64,000 nt of DNA from Methylosinus sp. LW4 (GCF_000379125.1 NZ_KB900626.1:3844024-3908023); one strand, 5' to 3'; counted from the stretch's first letter, positions 36,787 through 47,238 are shown. The notes: generated by a model from the sequence alone, not told the origin. Program-made: numbers and translations.

Positions 36787-37437
36787 ATGACGGAAGCGCC
36801 GACGCCGCGCAACATTTTGCTCCTCGCCGGCGCGGGATTGCGCGCCTCGCTCACGGAGCAGCTCGCCCGCTATCCCGAATTCGCCGTCGCGCCCGCCGCC
36901 TCCGCGCAGGAGGCGACGCGCCTGCTGGACGAAGGCGGCTACGACATCGTGCTGGCCGAGGCGGAGATCGGCGAGGCTTTCGCCCATGACGTCCGCGAGC
37001 GCTTCCATGGCGCGATCCTTCTCATCGGCGCGCCGAGCATCCCCGGCGCTTGCGATTATATCGCGCGGCCGTTTCGTTTCGCCCATCTTCTCGCGCGGCT
37101 GCGGGCGAAGGGGGAGCGCGAGCCGCTCCTCGTCGCCATCGGCGCCTTCCGCTACCGTCCCGGCGCCTTCGAGCTGACCGACGCCGCGCAAAAGCGCCTG
37201 CCGCTCACCGAGAAGGAGGCCGAAATATTGACGCGCCTCGCCGCGGCGCGCGGCGCGGTGGTGACGAAAGACATGTTGCTGCGCGAGGTTTGGGGCTATC
37301 ATCCGACGGTGACGACCCGCACGCTGGAGACTCATGTCAGCCGGCTGCGCCGCAAGATCGAAACCGACCCCGCCGAGGCCCGCCTTCTTCTCACCGAAAA
37401 GAACGGCTATCGGCTGGTCTTCTCCCCCGCGCGTTGA
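36787..37437 (+). CDS. OmpR-type regulator with degenerate receiver (Glu at phosphosite)
   Basis: A 216-residue protein with receiver-like domain (1-115) and winged-helix DNA-binding domain (about 125-212: FELTDAAQKRLPLTEKEAEIL...GAVVTKDMLLREVWGYHPTVTTRTLETHVSRLRRKI). The receiver lacks the N-terminal acidic pair (ILLLAGAGLRASL). At the phospho-acceptor position it has Glu58 (DIVLAEAEIG) instead of Asp. The regulator is therefore unlikely to be switched by phosphorylation and may be constitutively active. No kinase gene adjoins it. The ATG at 36787 is preferred over one 42 bases upstream. Confidence 0.82.
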   Translation: MTEAPTPRNILLLAGAGLRASLTEQLARYPEFAVAPAASAQEATRLLDEGGYDIVLAEAEIGEAFAHDVRERFHGAILLIGAPSIPGACDYIARPFRFAHLLARLRAKGEREPLLVAIGAFRYRPGAFELTDAAQKRLPLTEKEAEILTRLAAARGAVVTKDMLLREVWGYHPTVTTRTLETHVSRLRRKIETDPAEARLLLTEKNGYRLVFSPAR

Positions 37438-37469
37438 CCGCGCGGCGCCCCGAGGAAAGCAGCCGGGAC

Positions 37470-37907
37470 ATGGCTCTCGACGACGATATCGCCAATCTGA
37501 GGCGCATTCCCCTGTTCGAGGATTTCGAGGTCGAGGCGCTGCGCCTTTTGACCTTCAGCGCCGAGACGAAACTGCTGCGCGCCGGCGACGCGCTGTTCCG
37601 CCGCGGCGAGGCCTCCGACGGCGGCTATATTCTCACCAATGGCTCGATCGCGCTGGAGAAGCACGACGACGGACGCCCCGCCGAGAAAGTGCTGCGGCCC
37701 TTCGCGCTGATCGGCGAGACTGCGCTCATCACCGAGACGACGCGTCCGGTCACGGCAATAGCGCGCGAGCCGGCGACCATCCTCAAAATCACCCGCGCGC
37801 TGTTCCTGCGCATATTGGAGGAGTTTCCCAACACGGCGACGCGCGTGCGCGCCCGCGTCGCCACGCGCCTGACGCAGCTGGCGCAGGAGCTGAAATTCGA
37901 GGCGTGA
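37470..37907 (+). CDS. Stand-alone cyclic-nucleotide-binding-domain protein
   Basis: A 145-residue protein consisting of a CRP-like cNMP-binding domain (IPLFEDFEVEALRLLTFSAETKLLRAGDALFRRGEASDGGYILTNG split over residues 14-58, then LIGETALITETTRPVTAIA) and a C-terminal helix. The phosphate-binding cassette Glu is present (IGETALI). The usual Arg at the end of the cassette is TTRPVTA. There is no DNA-binding domain. It starts 33 bases after the OmpR-type regulator gene on the same strand, so it may modulate that regulator. Confidence 0.75.
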   Translation: MALDDDIANLRRIPLFEDFEVEALRLLTFSAETKLLRAGDALFRRGEASDGGYILTNGSIALEKHDDGRPAEKVLRPFALIGETALITETTRPVTAIAREPATILKITRALFLRILEEFPNTATRVRARVATRLTQLAQELKFEA

Positions 37908-37978
37908 GCGGTCGTCGCACGGCGCCCGCGCGCTGCCATTGGCAAATGTTTCTTTTGCGTCGAAGTAAGGAGGAGAAA

Positions 37979-38581
37979 ATGCGTGATCCGTTCAAATCCG
38001 GGCTTTTCGCCGCGCTCGGCGTGACATTCACCCTCGCCCTGTCCACGGGAGGCGCGCTCGCCGGCGTCACCAGCGTCGCGAGCAAATCCATCGTCGCGCC
38101 GCAGAGCGCGATAGAGGAGGCGCATTACAGCCGCCGCCCGCATCGACATTACGTGCGTTACACGACTCATTATCGGCCGATCCGCCGGCATCATGCGCTG
38201 CGCTATTACCGCGGCTATGATCCCGCGGCGGCGGTCGTCACCTCGGCGGCGGTCGGCCTCGTCGCCGCCGGCGCCTATTCGCCCTATTACGCCTATCCCT
38301 ATCCTTACGACTATGGCTACGGCTATCCCTATTACGGCTATGGCTGGGGCGGCGGGCCGGTCGTCTATGGCGGCGGCTGGGGCTATCGTCCGCGCTATTT
38401 CGGCGGATGGGGCGGCGGCTACCATCGCGTCGGCGGCTGGGGCGGCGGATGGGGCCATGGCGGCTTCGGTCACGGCGGCTTCGGTCACGGCGGCTTCGGC
38501 CACGGCGGCTTCGGTCATGGCGGATGGGGCGGCGGAGGCTTCCATCATGGCGGCTTCGGCGGCGGCTTCCATCATCGCTGA
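37979..38581 (+). CDS. Exported Gly/His/Tyr-rich repeat protein
   Basis: A 200-residue protein. It has a signal peptide (MRDPFKSGLFAALGVTFTLA up to GGALA), a His/Arg/Tyr-rich segment (about 48-75), an Ala/Val segment that may insert into membrane (about 82-98), and a Gly-rich tail with repeated GHGGF units encoded by 15-base tandem repeats near 38455-38520. The His-rich tail could bind metals; function is unknown. AAGGAGGAGAAA gives a very strong ribosome site. Similar low-complexity exported proteins are common in Methylobacterium-type bacteria. Confidence 0.7.
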   Translation: MRDPFKSGLFAALGVTFTLALSTGGALAGVTSVASKSIVAPQSAIEEAHYSRRPHRHYVRYTTHYRPIRRHHALRYYRGYDPAAAVVTSAAVGLVAAGAYSPYYAYPYPYDYGYGYPYYGYGWGGGPVVYGGGWGYRPRYFGGWGGGYHRVGGWGGGWGHGGFGHGGFGHGGFGHGGFGHGGWGGGGFHHGGFGGGFHHR

Positions 38582-38729
38582 ACGGCCACTCTGACGGCGA
38601 GGCGGCGACGCCTCGCCTTTTCGTTCGTTTTGTCGCATTCCCGCGGCAGGCTCCCTCGCTATTCTCGAAAGCGATTCGGCGAGGCCCGCGCCCGCCGGGA
38701 AAAAGCGAAACGAAACGAAAGAGAGAGAA

Positions 38730-40061
38730 ATGGCGTCAGACCAGGAGAGCGGCGCGCCCATCGCCGGGCGCTTCGCCGAGCACGAGGCCCGCGCGGCCGT
38801 CCTCGCCGAGCTGCACGCCCGGCCTTTCCTGCCGATCACGCTGCCGCAGCGCGTCTATCATTTCGCCTTCGCCACCAATGAGGAGGAAGCGCGCGCCGAC
38901 CGCGCCGCCCTCGCAGATCTCTGCCGCGCCCATATGCTGGTTCCGCGCCCCGGAGACGCCAAGTTCCAGCGCCTCTCGATCGGCGATTGGCGGCTGCGCT
39001 GGGAGCAGCATACGGAATTCACCACCTACACCTGGTCGACGGACAAGGACTCCGGCGAGCCCTTCACCCATCCCGATCCCATCGGGACCGGCGAGATCGC
39101 CTTTCGCGCGCCGGGCCGGCTGATCGTCGCCACCCATCTCTGCGCGCTCGAGAGCGGCCATTCGCACGAGCCCTATGTCGGACTGTTCAACTCGCAGAGC
39201 CTCTGCGTCATTCGCGCGGCCAAGGGCGCCGCCCATGTGATGACCGATTTCGCGGTCGATCCATTCGGCTTCACACGACTTTTGGTGAAGGAGAGCGCCA
39301 TTGGCGCGCTGGAGACCGGGCGGCTGATCCAGCGCGTGCTGGAAATCGAGACCTATCGGACGATGGCTCTGCTCGGCCTGCCGGAGGCGCGCAGCGCCGG
39401 GCCGGAGCTGCGCGCCATGGAGCGCGAAATCTCCGACATCACCCAGGCGCTGAGCCAGACCCAGGACATGCGCACCAGCCGCGATCTGCTGAAGCGGCTC
39501 AGCGATCTATTGGCGCAGAGTGAGGCGCTATCGACGCGCACGGCCTTTCGCTTCGGCGCGAGCCGTGCCTATCACGCCATCGTCAAGAACCGCCTCAACC
39601 TCCTGCAGGAGGCGAAGGAGAGCCAATATACGACCATATCGGCCTTCTTCAGCGCGCGGCTCGATCCGGCGATCGAGACCTGCAACGCATTCGAGACGCG
39701 GCAGGCGCGCCTCGCGCGGCAGGTGGAGCGCGCCACCGATCTGATGCGCACCGGCATCACCTTCGAGATGGAGCAGCAGAACCGCGATCTGCTCGACGAT
39801 ATGAATCGCCGCGCGCGGCTGCAGATGCGCCTGCAAAAGCTGGTCGGCGGCCTCTCCATCGCGGCGCTCAGCTATTATGTCGCCGGCCTCTCGCTCTATT
39901 TCTTCAAGGGCCTGAAGGACGCCGGCGCTCTGCCCTTCGGCTTCACCGGCGAGGAGGCGGCCGCGGCGGCCATGCCCTTCGTCATTCTCGGCGCCTGGTC
40001 TTTCTGGCAGCGCGTGAAGCGCCTCTCCGCCAAGGCGCAGGAAGAAGAGAAGGTGAGCTGA
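38730..40061 (+). CDS. DUF3422 family membrane protein
   Basis: A 443-residue protein. It starts with a region seen in all family members (AVLAELHARPFLPITLPQRVYHFAF, WEQHTEFTTYTWSTD, GRLIVATHLCALESG). A helical middle follows (about 220-360), and two C-terminal membrane helices (GGLSIAALSYYVAGLSLYFF and AAMPFVILGAWSFWQRV). The family is widespread in alpha- and betaproteobacteria and uncharacterised; the end resembles a CorA-type membrane hairpin, but no GMN motif is present. GAGAGAGAA precedes the ATG. Confidence 0.85.
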   Translation: MASDQESGAPIAGRFAEHEARAAVLAELHARPFLPITLPQRVYHFAFATNEEEARADRAALADLCRAHMLVPRPGDAKFQRLSIGDWRLRWEQHTEFTTYTWSTDKDSGEPFTHPDPIGTGEIAFRAPGRLIVATHLCALESGHSHEPYVGLFNSQSLCVIRAAKGAAHVMTDFAVDPFGFTRLLVKESAIGALETGRLIQRVLEIETYRTMALLGLPEARSAGPELRAMEREISDITQALSQTQDMRTSRDLLKRLSDLLAQSEALSTRTAFRFGASRAYHAIVKNRLNLLQEAKESQYTTISAFFSARLDPAIETCNAFETRQARLARQVERATDLMRTGITFEMEQQNRDLLDDMNRRARLQMRLQKLVGGLSIAALSYYVAGLSLYFFKGLKDAGALPFGFTGEEAAAAAMPFVILGAWSFWQRVKRLSAKAQEEEKVS

Positions 40062-40095
40062 CGGCGGATCGGCCTCAGAGCTTTGGCGAAACCAT

Positions 40096-40151
40096 CGCCC
40101 CCTGTCTCGCCTGCATCAGCGAGCGAGACAAGGGGCGCTTTCGTTTCTTTC
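40096..40151 (+). terminator. Terminator after the DUF3422 gene
   Basis: A 15-base stem (CGCCCCCTGTCTCGC paired with GCGAGACAAGGGGCG, one mismatch) is followed by a T-rich tail CTTTCGTTTCTTTC. It lies between convergent genes and reads best on the plus strand. Confidence 0.55.
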
Positions 40152-40153
40152 GA

Positions 40154-41551
40154 TCAATGCGCCAGCGCCTTGACGATCTGCTCGACGGTCTTCTTGGCGT
40201 CGCCGAACAGCATCATCGTGTTGGGCCGGAAGAACAGCTCATTCTCGACGCCCGCATAGCCCGAGCCCATGCCGCGCTTCAGGAAGAGAACCGTCTTCGC
40301 CTTCTCGACGTCGAGGATCGGCATGCCATAGATCGGCGATTGCGGATCGGTCTTGGCGGAAGGATTGGTCACGTCATTGGCGCCGATGACGAAAGCGACG
40401 TCGGCCTGGGCGAATTCGGAATTTATGTCCTCGAGCTCGAAGACCTCGTCGTAAGGAACATTGGCCTCGGCGAGCAGAACATTCATATGGCCGGGCATGC
40501 GGCCGGCGACCGGATGAATGGCGTATTTCACCTCGACGCCTTCCTTCTTCAGAAGGTCCGCCATCTCGCGCAGCGCGTGCTGCGCCTGCGCCACCGCCAT
40601 GCCATAGCCCGGCACGATGATGATCTTGCCGGCGTTCTGCATGATGTAAGCGGCGTCCTCCGCCGAGCCCTGCTTGACCGGGCGCTTCTCCACCGCGCCG
40701 CCGGCCGTCGCCGTCTCGCCGCCGAAGCCGCCGAGAATGACGGAGACGAAGGAGCGGTTCATCCCCTTGCACATTATGTAGGAGAGGATGGCGCCCGAGG
40801 AGCCGACCAGCGCGCCCGTGATGATGAGCGCGAGATTGCCGAGCGTGAAGCCTATGCCCGCCGCCGCCCAGCCCGAATAGGAGTTGAGCATGGACACGAC
40901 GACCGGCATATCGGCGCCGCCGATGGGAATGATGAGCGTCACGCCAAGCGTGAATGAGACGAGAATGATGAGGAAGAGCCAGAAGCCGCTCTCCGTCGTC
41001 GCGAACAGAACGATGAAGCCGAGCAGAGCGAGGCCGAGCAGAATATTGATCGTGTGACGCTCGGGCAGCAGGATCGGCTTGCCGCTCATGCGCTCGTCGA
41101 GCTTCAAGAAGGCGATCACCGAGCCGGTGAAGGTGATCGCGCCGATCGCCGCGCCGAGCGACATTTCGAAGAGGCTGCCGCCCTCTATATGGCCGGGCGC
41201 GCCTATGCCGAATGCCTGCGGGGCGAAAAAGGCGCTGCCGGCGACGAGCACAGCGGCGAGGCCGACGAGAGAATGGAAGAAGGCCACGAGCTGCGGCATC
41301 TTCGTCATCTCGACATGCTTCGCCACATAGGCGCCGACGCCGCCGCCCGCTCCGGCGCCGATCAATATCAGGATCAGCGCGCCGAGCGGCGGCAGGCGCA
41401 GCAGCAGAGTCGTACCGACGGCGACGCCCATGCCGATCATGCCGTAGAGATTGCCTTGCCGCGACGTCGCGGGCGAGGAGAGGCCGCGCAGCGCCAGAAT
41501 GAACAATATGCCGGCGGCGAGATAGAGAAGGACTGCGAGATTGCCGCTCAT
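40154..41551 (-). CDS. pntB: NAD(P) transhydrogenase subunit beta
   Basis: A 465-residue protein. It has nine or so N-terminal membrane helices (domain II) and a C-terminal NADP(H)-binding domain III (IIIVPGYGMAVAQAQHALREM, HPVAGRMPGHMNVLLAEANVPYDEV, FVIGANDVTNPSAKTDPQSPIYGMPIL). It couples proton entry to hydride transfer from NADH to NADP+. It is last in pntAa-pntAb-pntB on the minus strand; the gap to pntAb is 3 bases. Confidence 0.95.
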   Translation of the reverse strand: MSGNLAVLLYLAAGILFILALRGLSSPATSRQGNLYGMIGMGVAVGTTLLLRLPPLGALILILIGAGAGGGVGAYVAKHVEMTKMPQLVAFFHSLVGLAAVLVAGSAFFAPQAFGIGAPGHIEGGSLFEMSLGAAIGAITFTGSVIAFLKLDERMSGKPILLPERHTINILLGLALLGFIVLFATTESGFWLFLIILVSFTLGVTLIIPIGGADMPVVVSMLNSYSGWAAAGIGFTLGNLALIITGALVGSSGAILSYIMCKGMNRSFVSVILGGFGGETATAGGAVEKRPVKQGSAEDAAYIMQNAGKIIIVPGYGMAVAQAQHALREMADLLKKEGVEVKYAIHPVAGRMPGHMNVLLAEANVPYDEVFELEDINSEFAQADVAFVIGANDVTNPSAKTDPQSPIYGMPILDVEKAKTVLFLKRGMGSGYAGVENELFFRPNTMMLFGDAKKTVEQIVKALAH

Positions 41552-41554
41552 GGC

Positions 41555-42004
41555 TCAGCCCTTCTTCTTATACATGGACAGCATTCTCTCGGTGACGAGG
41601 AAGCCGCCGAATATGTTGACGCTGACGAGGGCGAGCGCGATGAAGCCGAGCCAGCGCGCGACCGAGGAGCCGCCGGAAGCGTCCGGGCCCGTATCGACGC
41701 CGACAGAGAGCAGCGCGCCGACCACGATGACGGAGGAGATGGCGTTGGTGACGGACATCAGCGGCGTGTGCAGCGCCGGCGTCACCGACCAGACGACATA
41801 ATAGCCGACGAAAACCGCCAGCGCGAAAATCGCGAGGCGGAAGACGACCGGATCGACGCCGCCGGTCAGACCGTGCGAGGAGGCCGCCGCCGCCACTTGC
41901 GCCAGCTGGTCGGAATAGGCTTGCGCCTGATCGGCGAGCTGCCGCGTCGCCTCGGCTGCGCGGCGAGCCGTTTCGAGCATTTGCTGAGTCGTGTCGGATG
42001 CCAT
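41555..42004 (-). CDS. pntAb: NAD(P) transhydrogenase subunit alpha, membrane part
   Basis: A 149-residue protein. The N-terminal half is helical and hydrophilic ([26 protein letters not shown]). The C-terminal half carries three to four membrane helices ([65 protein letters not shown]). In alphaproteobacteria the alpha subunit is split in this way. It lies between pntAa and pntB. Confidence 0.93.
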   Translation of the reverse strand: MASDTTQQMLETARRAAEATRQLADQAQAYSDQLAQVAAAASSHGLTGGVDPVVFRLAIFALAVFVGYYVVWSVTPALHTPLMSVTNAISSVIVVGALLSVGVDTGPDASGGSSVARWLGFIALALVSVNIFGGFLVTERMLSMYKKKG

Positions 42005-42049
42005 GTGCCAACGCCCTTTCTTCGCGCGGCCCTCGCGGGGCCGGCGCGA

Positions 42050-43180
42050 TCAAGCCGCAAATCGCGAATCGATGACGGCGCCGTCGCGGGTGAGGGCCGT
42101 CGCCTTCACCAATTCGTCGTTCCAATCGATGGCCAGAGTCTTCGTCTCTTTGGAGATGAGAGTCTCGACGAAGGCGAGCAGGTTTTTTGCGTAGAGGCTG
42201 GAGGCCGTCGCCGGCAGGCGGCCGGCGAGATTGACCGCGCCGACGATTTTCACGCCATTGTCGACGATCGTTTCGCCCGGCTTGGTCAGCTCGCAATTGC
42301 CGCCGCGCTCGGCGGCGAGATCGATGATGACAGAGCCGGCGCGCATGGAGCGCGCCGCCGCCGCCGAAATGAGCTTGGGCGCCGGCCGGCCGGGGATCAG
42401 CGCCGTCGTCACGACAATATCCTGCTTGGCGATATGCGCCGCCACCAGCTCCGCCTGTGCGGCCTGATATTCCGGCGACATTTCCTTGGCGTAGCCGCCG
42501 GAAGTCTCGGCCTGGCGGAACTCGTCATTCTCGACCGCGATGAATTTCGCGCCGAGCGATTCCACCTGCTCCTTGGTCGCGGGCCGCACGTCGGTCGCCG
42601 AGACGATGCCGCCGAGCCGGCGCGCCGTGGCGATCGCCTGCAATCCGGCGACGCCGACGCCCATGATGAAGATTTTCGCGGCCGGGACGGTGCCCGCCGC
42701 CGTCATCATCATCGGAATGGCGCGGCTATATTCCGCCGCCGCGTCGATGACGGCGCGATAGCCGGCGATATTGGCCTGAGAGGAGAGGACGTCCATCACC
42801 TGCGCGCGGGTGATGCGCGGCATGAATTCCATGGCGAAGAGCGTCGCGCCGGTCTGGGCGAGGGCGGCGAGCTCTTTCTCATGTCCGAAAGGATCGGCGA
42901 TGGCGACGACCGCCGCGCCGCGCGCTATGCCGGACAGCTCGCCCGGCGCCGGTCGGCGCACGCGCAGCACCACCTCGGCATTATCGGAGGCGGCTGCGGC
43001 GCTCGGCGCGATCGCCGCGCCGGCGGCGGCGTAATCGGCGTCGGAGAAGCCGGACAGCGATCCAGCGCCCGATTGGACCACGACTTCTGCGCCGAGATTC
43101 TTGAACTTTTTAACGGTTTCCGGCGTCGCGGCGACGCGCGTCTCGTTCTTGTCGGTCTCGGCTTGAACAGCAATGCGCAT
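42050..43180 (-). CDS. pntAa: NAD(P) transhydrogenase subunit alpha, NAD-binding part
   Basis: A 376-residue soluble subunit (domain I). It shows MRIAVQAETDKNETRVAATP at the start, the Rossmann region KIFIMGVGVAGLQAIATARRLGGIV and the mobile-loop region GYAKEMSPEYQAAQAELVAAH, then TTALIPGRPAPKLIS and GSVIIDLAAERGGNCELT. The ATG at 43180 matches the family start; an upstream ATG would add 21 unrelated residues. It is first in the operon. Confidence 0.95.
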   Translation of the reverse strand: MRIAVQAETDKNETRVAATPETVKKFKNLGAEVVVQSGAGSLSGFSDADYAAAGAAIAPSAAAASDNAEVVLRVRRPAPGELSGIARGAAVVAIADPFGHEKELAALAQTGATLFAMEFMPRITRAQVMDVLSSQANIAGYRAVIDAAAEYSRAIPMMMTAAGTVPAAKIFIMGVGVAGLQAIATARRLGGIVSATDVRPATKEQVESLGAKFIAVENDEFRQAETSGGYAKEMSPEYQAAQAELVAAHIAKQDIVVTTALIPGRPAPKLISAAAARSMRAGSVIIDLAAERGGNCELTKPGETIVDNGVKIVGAVNLAGRLPATASSLYAKNLLAFVETLISKETKTLAIDWNDELVKATALTRDGAVIDSRFAA

Positions 43181-43307
43181 TGACGAAACTCCATTTTGCG
43201 GAGCGTCGGGTCCGCGTGGCCGGATGGCCGCGCGGTTTCGCATTCGGTCAGAAACTGTGGAGGGAACCTGTGGAGCGGCGCATCGGCGATCGACGCGCCG
43301 GGTCTTT

Positions 43308-43445
43308 TTAGCGCGCGAGGAAGAAATACAGCAGCAGCAGGGTGACGACGCTGGCCGCCGTTCCCACCTTCAGCAGCGTCAGAAAGCCGTTATAGGTGGC
43401 GAGATGCTCCGCAATGTCTGACGAAGTCTCGTGATGATTGGCCAT
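43308..43445 (-). CDS. aa3-type cytochrome c oxidase subunit IV-like small protein
   Basis: A 45-residue frame from an ATG at 43445: MANHHETSSDIAEHLATYNG, then FLTLLKVGTAASVVTLLLLYFFLAR, giving one C-terminal membrane helix. The pattern of a His-rich start, EHLATYNGF and a single helix matches the alphaproteobacterial aa3 oxidase subunit IV family. GGGGGAGAG precedes the start. It stands apart from other oxidase genes and lies 127 bases upstream of the pntAa start on the same strand; this lone position next to pnt genes is often seen in Rhizobiales. Confidence 0.75.
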   Translation of the reverse strand: MANHHETSSDIAEHLATYNGFLTLLKVGTAASVVTLLLLYFFLAR

Positions 43446-43587
43446 TGCTCTCCCCCGCGTGCTCTTGCGTTTGCGCTCCGTCCGTCGAGGGGCGAAGCAG
43501 AATCATGCTAGACGAGCGCGCGCCGTCCTGCAATGTCGCAATCGTCGCGGTCTGCGGGGCGACGGCGCGGGCGGGGCGCGACGGGAA

Positions 43588-44415
43588 TCAGGGCGGCGAG
43601 CGGACGAAGAGGATGGCGCCATTGGCGCGGGCGAATTCTTCCGTGCAGATGGCGCCGGTTCGCCCTTTCAGCCGCAGGCCGCCGGCCAGCGCCTCGAGGC
43701 TGGCGTTTTCCCTGACGCGGACATGGCGCACGCAGACGGCGCCCTCGGGCGAGAAGCCGGCCTCGAACTCATGTGCGGGATCATTGCCCGGCGATTGCAC
43801 GCCGACGAGATCGTAAATGTCGATCGGCTGGCCGTTGCGCGTCGTGCCCCTGCCGTCGCCCGCGTAATCGGCGCGCACGAGGCGCACGCAGGCGTCATAG
43901 AGCGCGCGGGCCGTCGGCGCGCCGTCGCGCGTCTTCCACGGATGATAGCCGAAGCGCACGCATTTGCCCTGCGCGCCGCCGGTGCAGGTCAGCTCGAAGA
44001 CGCCGGGCTCGGCCGGCGCGATCGTGCCGTCGCCGCGCGCGCGGCCGGCGAGGGGAAAGCCCTGGCGGCGGCCGTCCGGGCCGGGGTCGCACAGGTTCTT
44101 CCATTCTCCTTCGGCCGTCCGATAGGAGAAAGTATGAAGCAGAACCTCGGAGGAGGGGGCCGCCGCGCGGGCGGCGTCGCCGGGGTCCGGCTCGACCGCT
44201 TCGATACGGATTTTCGTCTCGCCGCCAGCGCCGGCGATCGTCAGCGTCGCCCCGACGAGATCGGGCGAATAGAGCACGCGTCCGTCGGAGAGCGTCGCCT
44301 TGAACTGCGTTCCCTCGACGTCGAGCGAGACCATTTGCGCCGCTCGGACCTGTGCGCTCGCCGCTAGCGAGACAAAGACGCAGAGCGCGAGAGAAAAGAG
44401 ATTGCGGTTCGCCAT
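43588..44415 (-). CDS. ADYC-domain secreted protein
   Basis: A 275-residue protein. It has a signal peptide (MANRNLFSLALCVFVSLAAS to AQVRAA). The domain contains VRLVRADYAGDGRGTTRNGQ, the ADYC-type signature, although this copy has RADYAGDG and the Cys lies upstream (LYDACVRLVRADY). Other Cys pairs (NLCDPG, FELTCTGGAQGKCVRFG, VCVRH, ICTEEF) suggest disulfides. The family is best known from myxobacteria, where the domain follows NG-rich pentapeptide-like repeats. Here those repeats are on a separate protein encoded just upstream. Function is unknown. Confidence 0.65.
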   Translation of the reverse strand: MANRNLFSLALCVFVSLAASAQVRAAQMVSLDVEGTQFKATLSDGRVLYSPDLVGATLTIAGAGGETKIRIEAVEPDPGDAARAAAPSSEVLLHTFSYRTAEGEWKNLCDPGPDGRRQGFPLAGRARGDGTIAPAEPGVFELTCTGGAQGKCVRFGYHPWKTRDGAPTARALYDACVRLVRADYAGDGRGTTRNGQPIDIYDLVGVQSPGNDPAHEFEAGFSPEGAVCVRHVRVRENASLEALAGGLRLKGRTGAICTEEFARANGAILFVRSPP

Positions 44416-44470
44416 GTCGCGCTCCTTCCGAATGCGAAAGGCGGCCGAGTCTCGGCCGCCTTCTTCATTT

Positions 44471-44770
44471 TCACTTCTGCGGAAGCTCGAGCGATGAGGC
44501 GCGCAGGCCGCCGCGGGCCGACTGAGCGCCCTCGATCGTCGCGCCATTGATGGTGATCGCATTCTGCGTGAGCGAATTCTGCGTGAGCGCGTTCTCGACC
44601 AGCGCATTCTGAGAGAGCCCGTTCAGCTGCACGGCGTTCTGCGTCAACGCATTCTCGCTCAACGCATTGGTGGACAGACCATTCAGGGAAACGCCGTTGG
44701 TCGCGGTTTCGGCGGAGGCCGAGCCCGCCGCCAGAATGAGGCCGAGGGCGAAAATCGAGCGTTGGAACAT
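44471..44770 (-). CDS. Small exported pentapeptide-repeat-like protein
   Basis: A 99-residue protein. It has a signal peptide (MFQRSIFALGLILAAGSASA) followed by about eleven five-residue units of form N-[AG]-[LVI]-x-x (NGVSL, NGLST, NALSE, NALTQ, NAVQL, NGLSQ, NALVE and onward). Such units suggest a right-handed beta solenoid. It lies 55 bases upstream of the ADYC-domain gene on the same strand, so the two are probably co-expressed and act together in the periplasm or outside. Confidence 0.68.
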   Translation of the reverse strand: MFQRSIFALGLILAAGSASAETATNGVSLNGLSTNALSENALTQNAVQLNGLSQNALVENALTQNSLTQNAITINGATIEGAQSARGGLRASSLELPQK

Positions 44771-44901
44771 TGTCTCGAACCTTTCATGAGCGACGGCGGG
44801 GATCCGCCGCCTGACGTTCCGCATCAGCGTCGGAACATCGCCCTTGTCGCTCTTTCGCATTCCCTTCGCCGTGCGGCGGCGCACGTCGCGCTCGGGCAAT
44901 G

Positions 44902-44935
44902 AAAAAGGCCCCGGATTTCTCCGGGGCCTTCTTTG
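44902..44935 (-). terminator. groESL terminator
   Basis: A perfect stem GGCCCCGGA/TCCGGGGCC with a four-base loop lies 23-50 bases past the groEL stop. It is followed on the minus strand by TTTTTC. T-rich bases on the other side make it potentially bidirectional. Confidence 0.85.
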
Positions 44936-44957
44936 TTTCTTCCGAGGGTGGCGAGGA

Positions 44958-46634
<1,677 letters not shown>

Positions 46635-46642
46635 CTAGCGGC

Positions 46643-46930
46643 TCAGGCGATCACGCCCAGAATGTCGCTTTCCTTCATGATGAGGAGGTCTTCCCCGTCG
46701 ATCTTGACCTCGGTGCCGGACCATTTGCCGAACAGCACGCGGTCGCCTTCCTTCACGTCGAGGGCGACGAGCTTGCCGCTCTCGTCGCGGGCGCCCGGCC
46801 CGACGGCGATGATCTTGCCCTCGGCGGGCTTCTCTTTCGCGGTGTCGGGAATGATGATGCCGCCTTTGGTCTTGTCTTCGCCTTCGAGGCGCTTGACCAC
46901 GACGCGGTCGTGGAGGGGACGGAACGCCAT
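46643..46930 (-). CDS. groES: Co-chaperonin GroES (Hsp10)
   Basis: A 95-residue lid of the GroEL chamber. It starts [20 protein letters not shown], has the mobile loop [18 protein letters not shown] and ends [12 protein letters not shown]. The ATG at 46930 follows GAAGACGAAAT and gives the exact family length. It is the first gene of groES-groEL, downstream of a CIRCE element. Confidence 0.97.
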   Translation of the reverse strand: MAFRPLHDRVVVKRLEGEDKTKGGIIIPDTAKEKPAEGKIIAVGPGARDESGKLVALDVKEGDRVLFGKWSGTEVKIDGEDLLIMKESDILGVIA

Positions 46931-46992
46931 TTCGTCTTCCTTCGTTGCTGCCCGGCCGGAGCGCGCGGGCGAAAGATTGAATAAAATGCCTA

Positions 46993-47019
46993 TTAGCACT
47001 CGTGAAGGGTGAGTGCCAG
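46993..47019. promoter_or_regulatory. CIRCE element (HrcA operator)
   Basis: TTAGCACTC, nine bases, then GAGTGCCAG. It matches the CIRCE consensus (TTAGCACTC-N9-GAGTGCTAA) at all but two positions of the second arm. It lies between the groES promoter and the start codon, so HrcA repression and heat induction are expected. Confidence 0.92.
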
Positions 47020-47032
47020 CAGGCTGGCGATG

Positions 47033-47061
47033 ACATAGGAAGCAGCCCCCGGCCCTGTCAA
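47033..47061 (-). promoter_or_regulatory. groES promoter
   Basis: On the minus strand TTGACA (47061-47056) and CTATGT (47038-47033) are separated by 17 bases, placing the start site just ahead of or within CIRCE. It is a near-consensus housekeeping promoter. Confidence 0.75.
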
Positions 47062-47222
47062 GGGCGCGTCCTACTGAAATTCGGGCGCCGGCTGCGCGAA
47101 TGCATAAAATTGCGCCTTGCCGTGCCTCTTTATTCTCGGGAGGCGGCCGAAATCGGGCGGCCCTTTCGCGCTGTCCCTCAGGGGCGTCGCGCCCTCTCGC
47201 GCCCTGTGGTAGGCCCATGCTT

Positions 47223-47238
47223 CGGCATATGAATTGCT
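47223..47238 (+). promoter_or_regulatory. Candidate sigma-54 promoter for the haemoglobin gene
   Basis: CGGCAT-ATGAA-TTGCT has the GG-N10-GC spacing of -24/-12 promoters. It lies only about 13-19 bases before the start codons, leaving a very short leader. No clear TGT-N10-ACA site was found upstream, so NifA control is possible but unproven. Confidence 0.4.
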
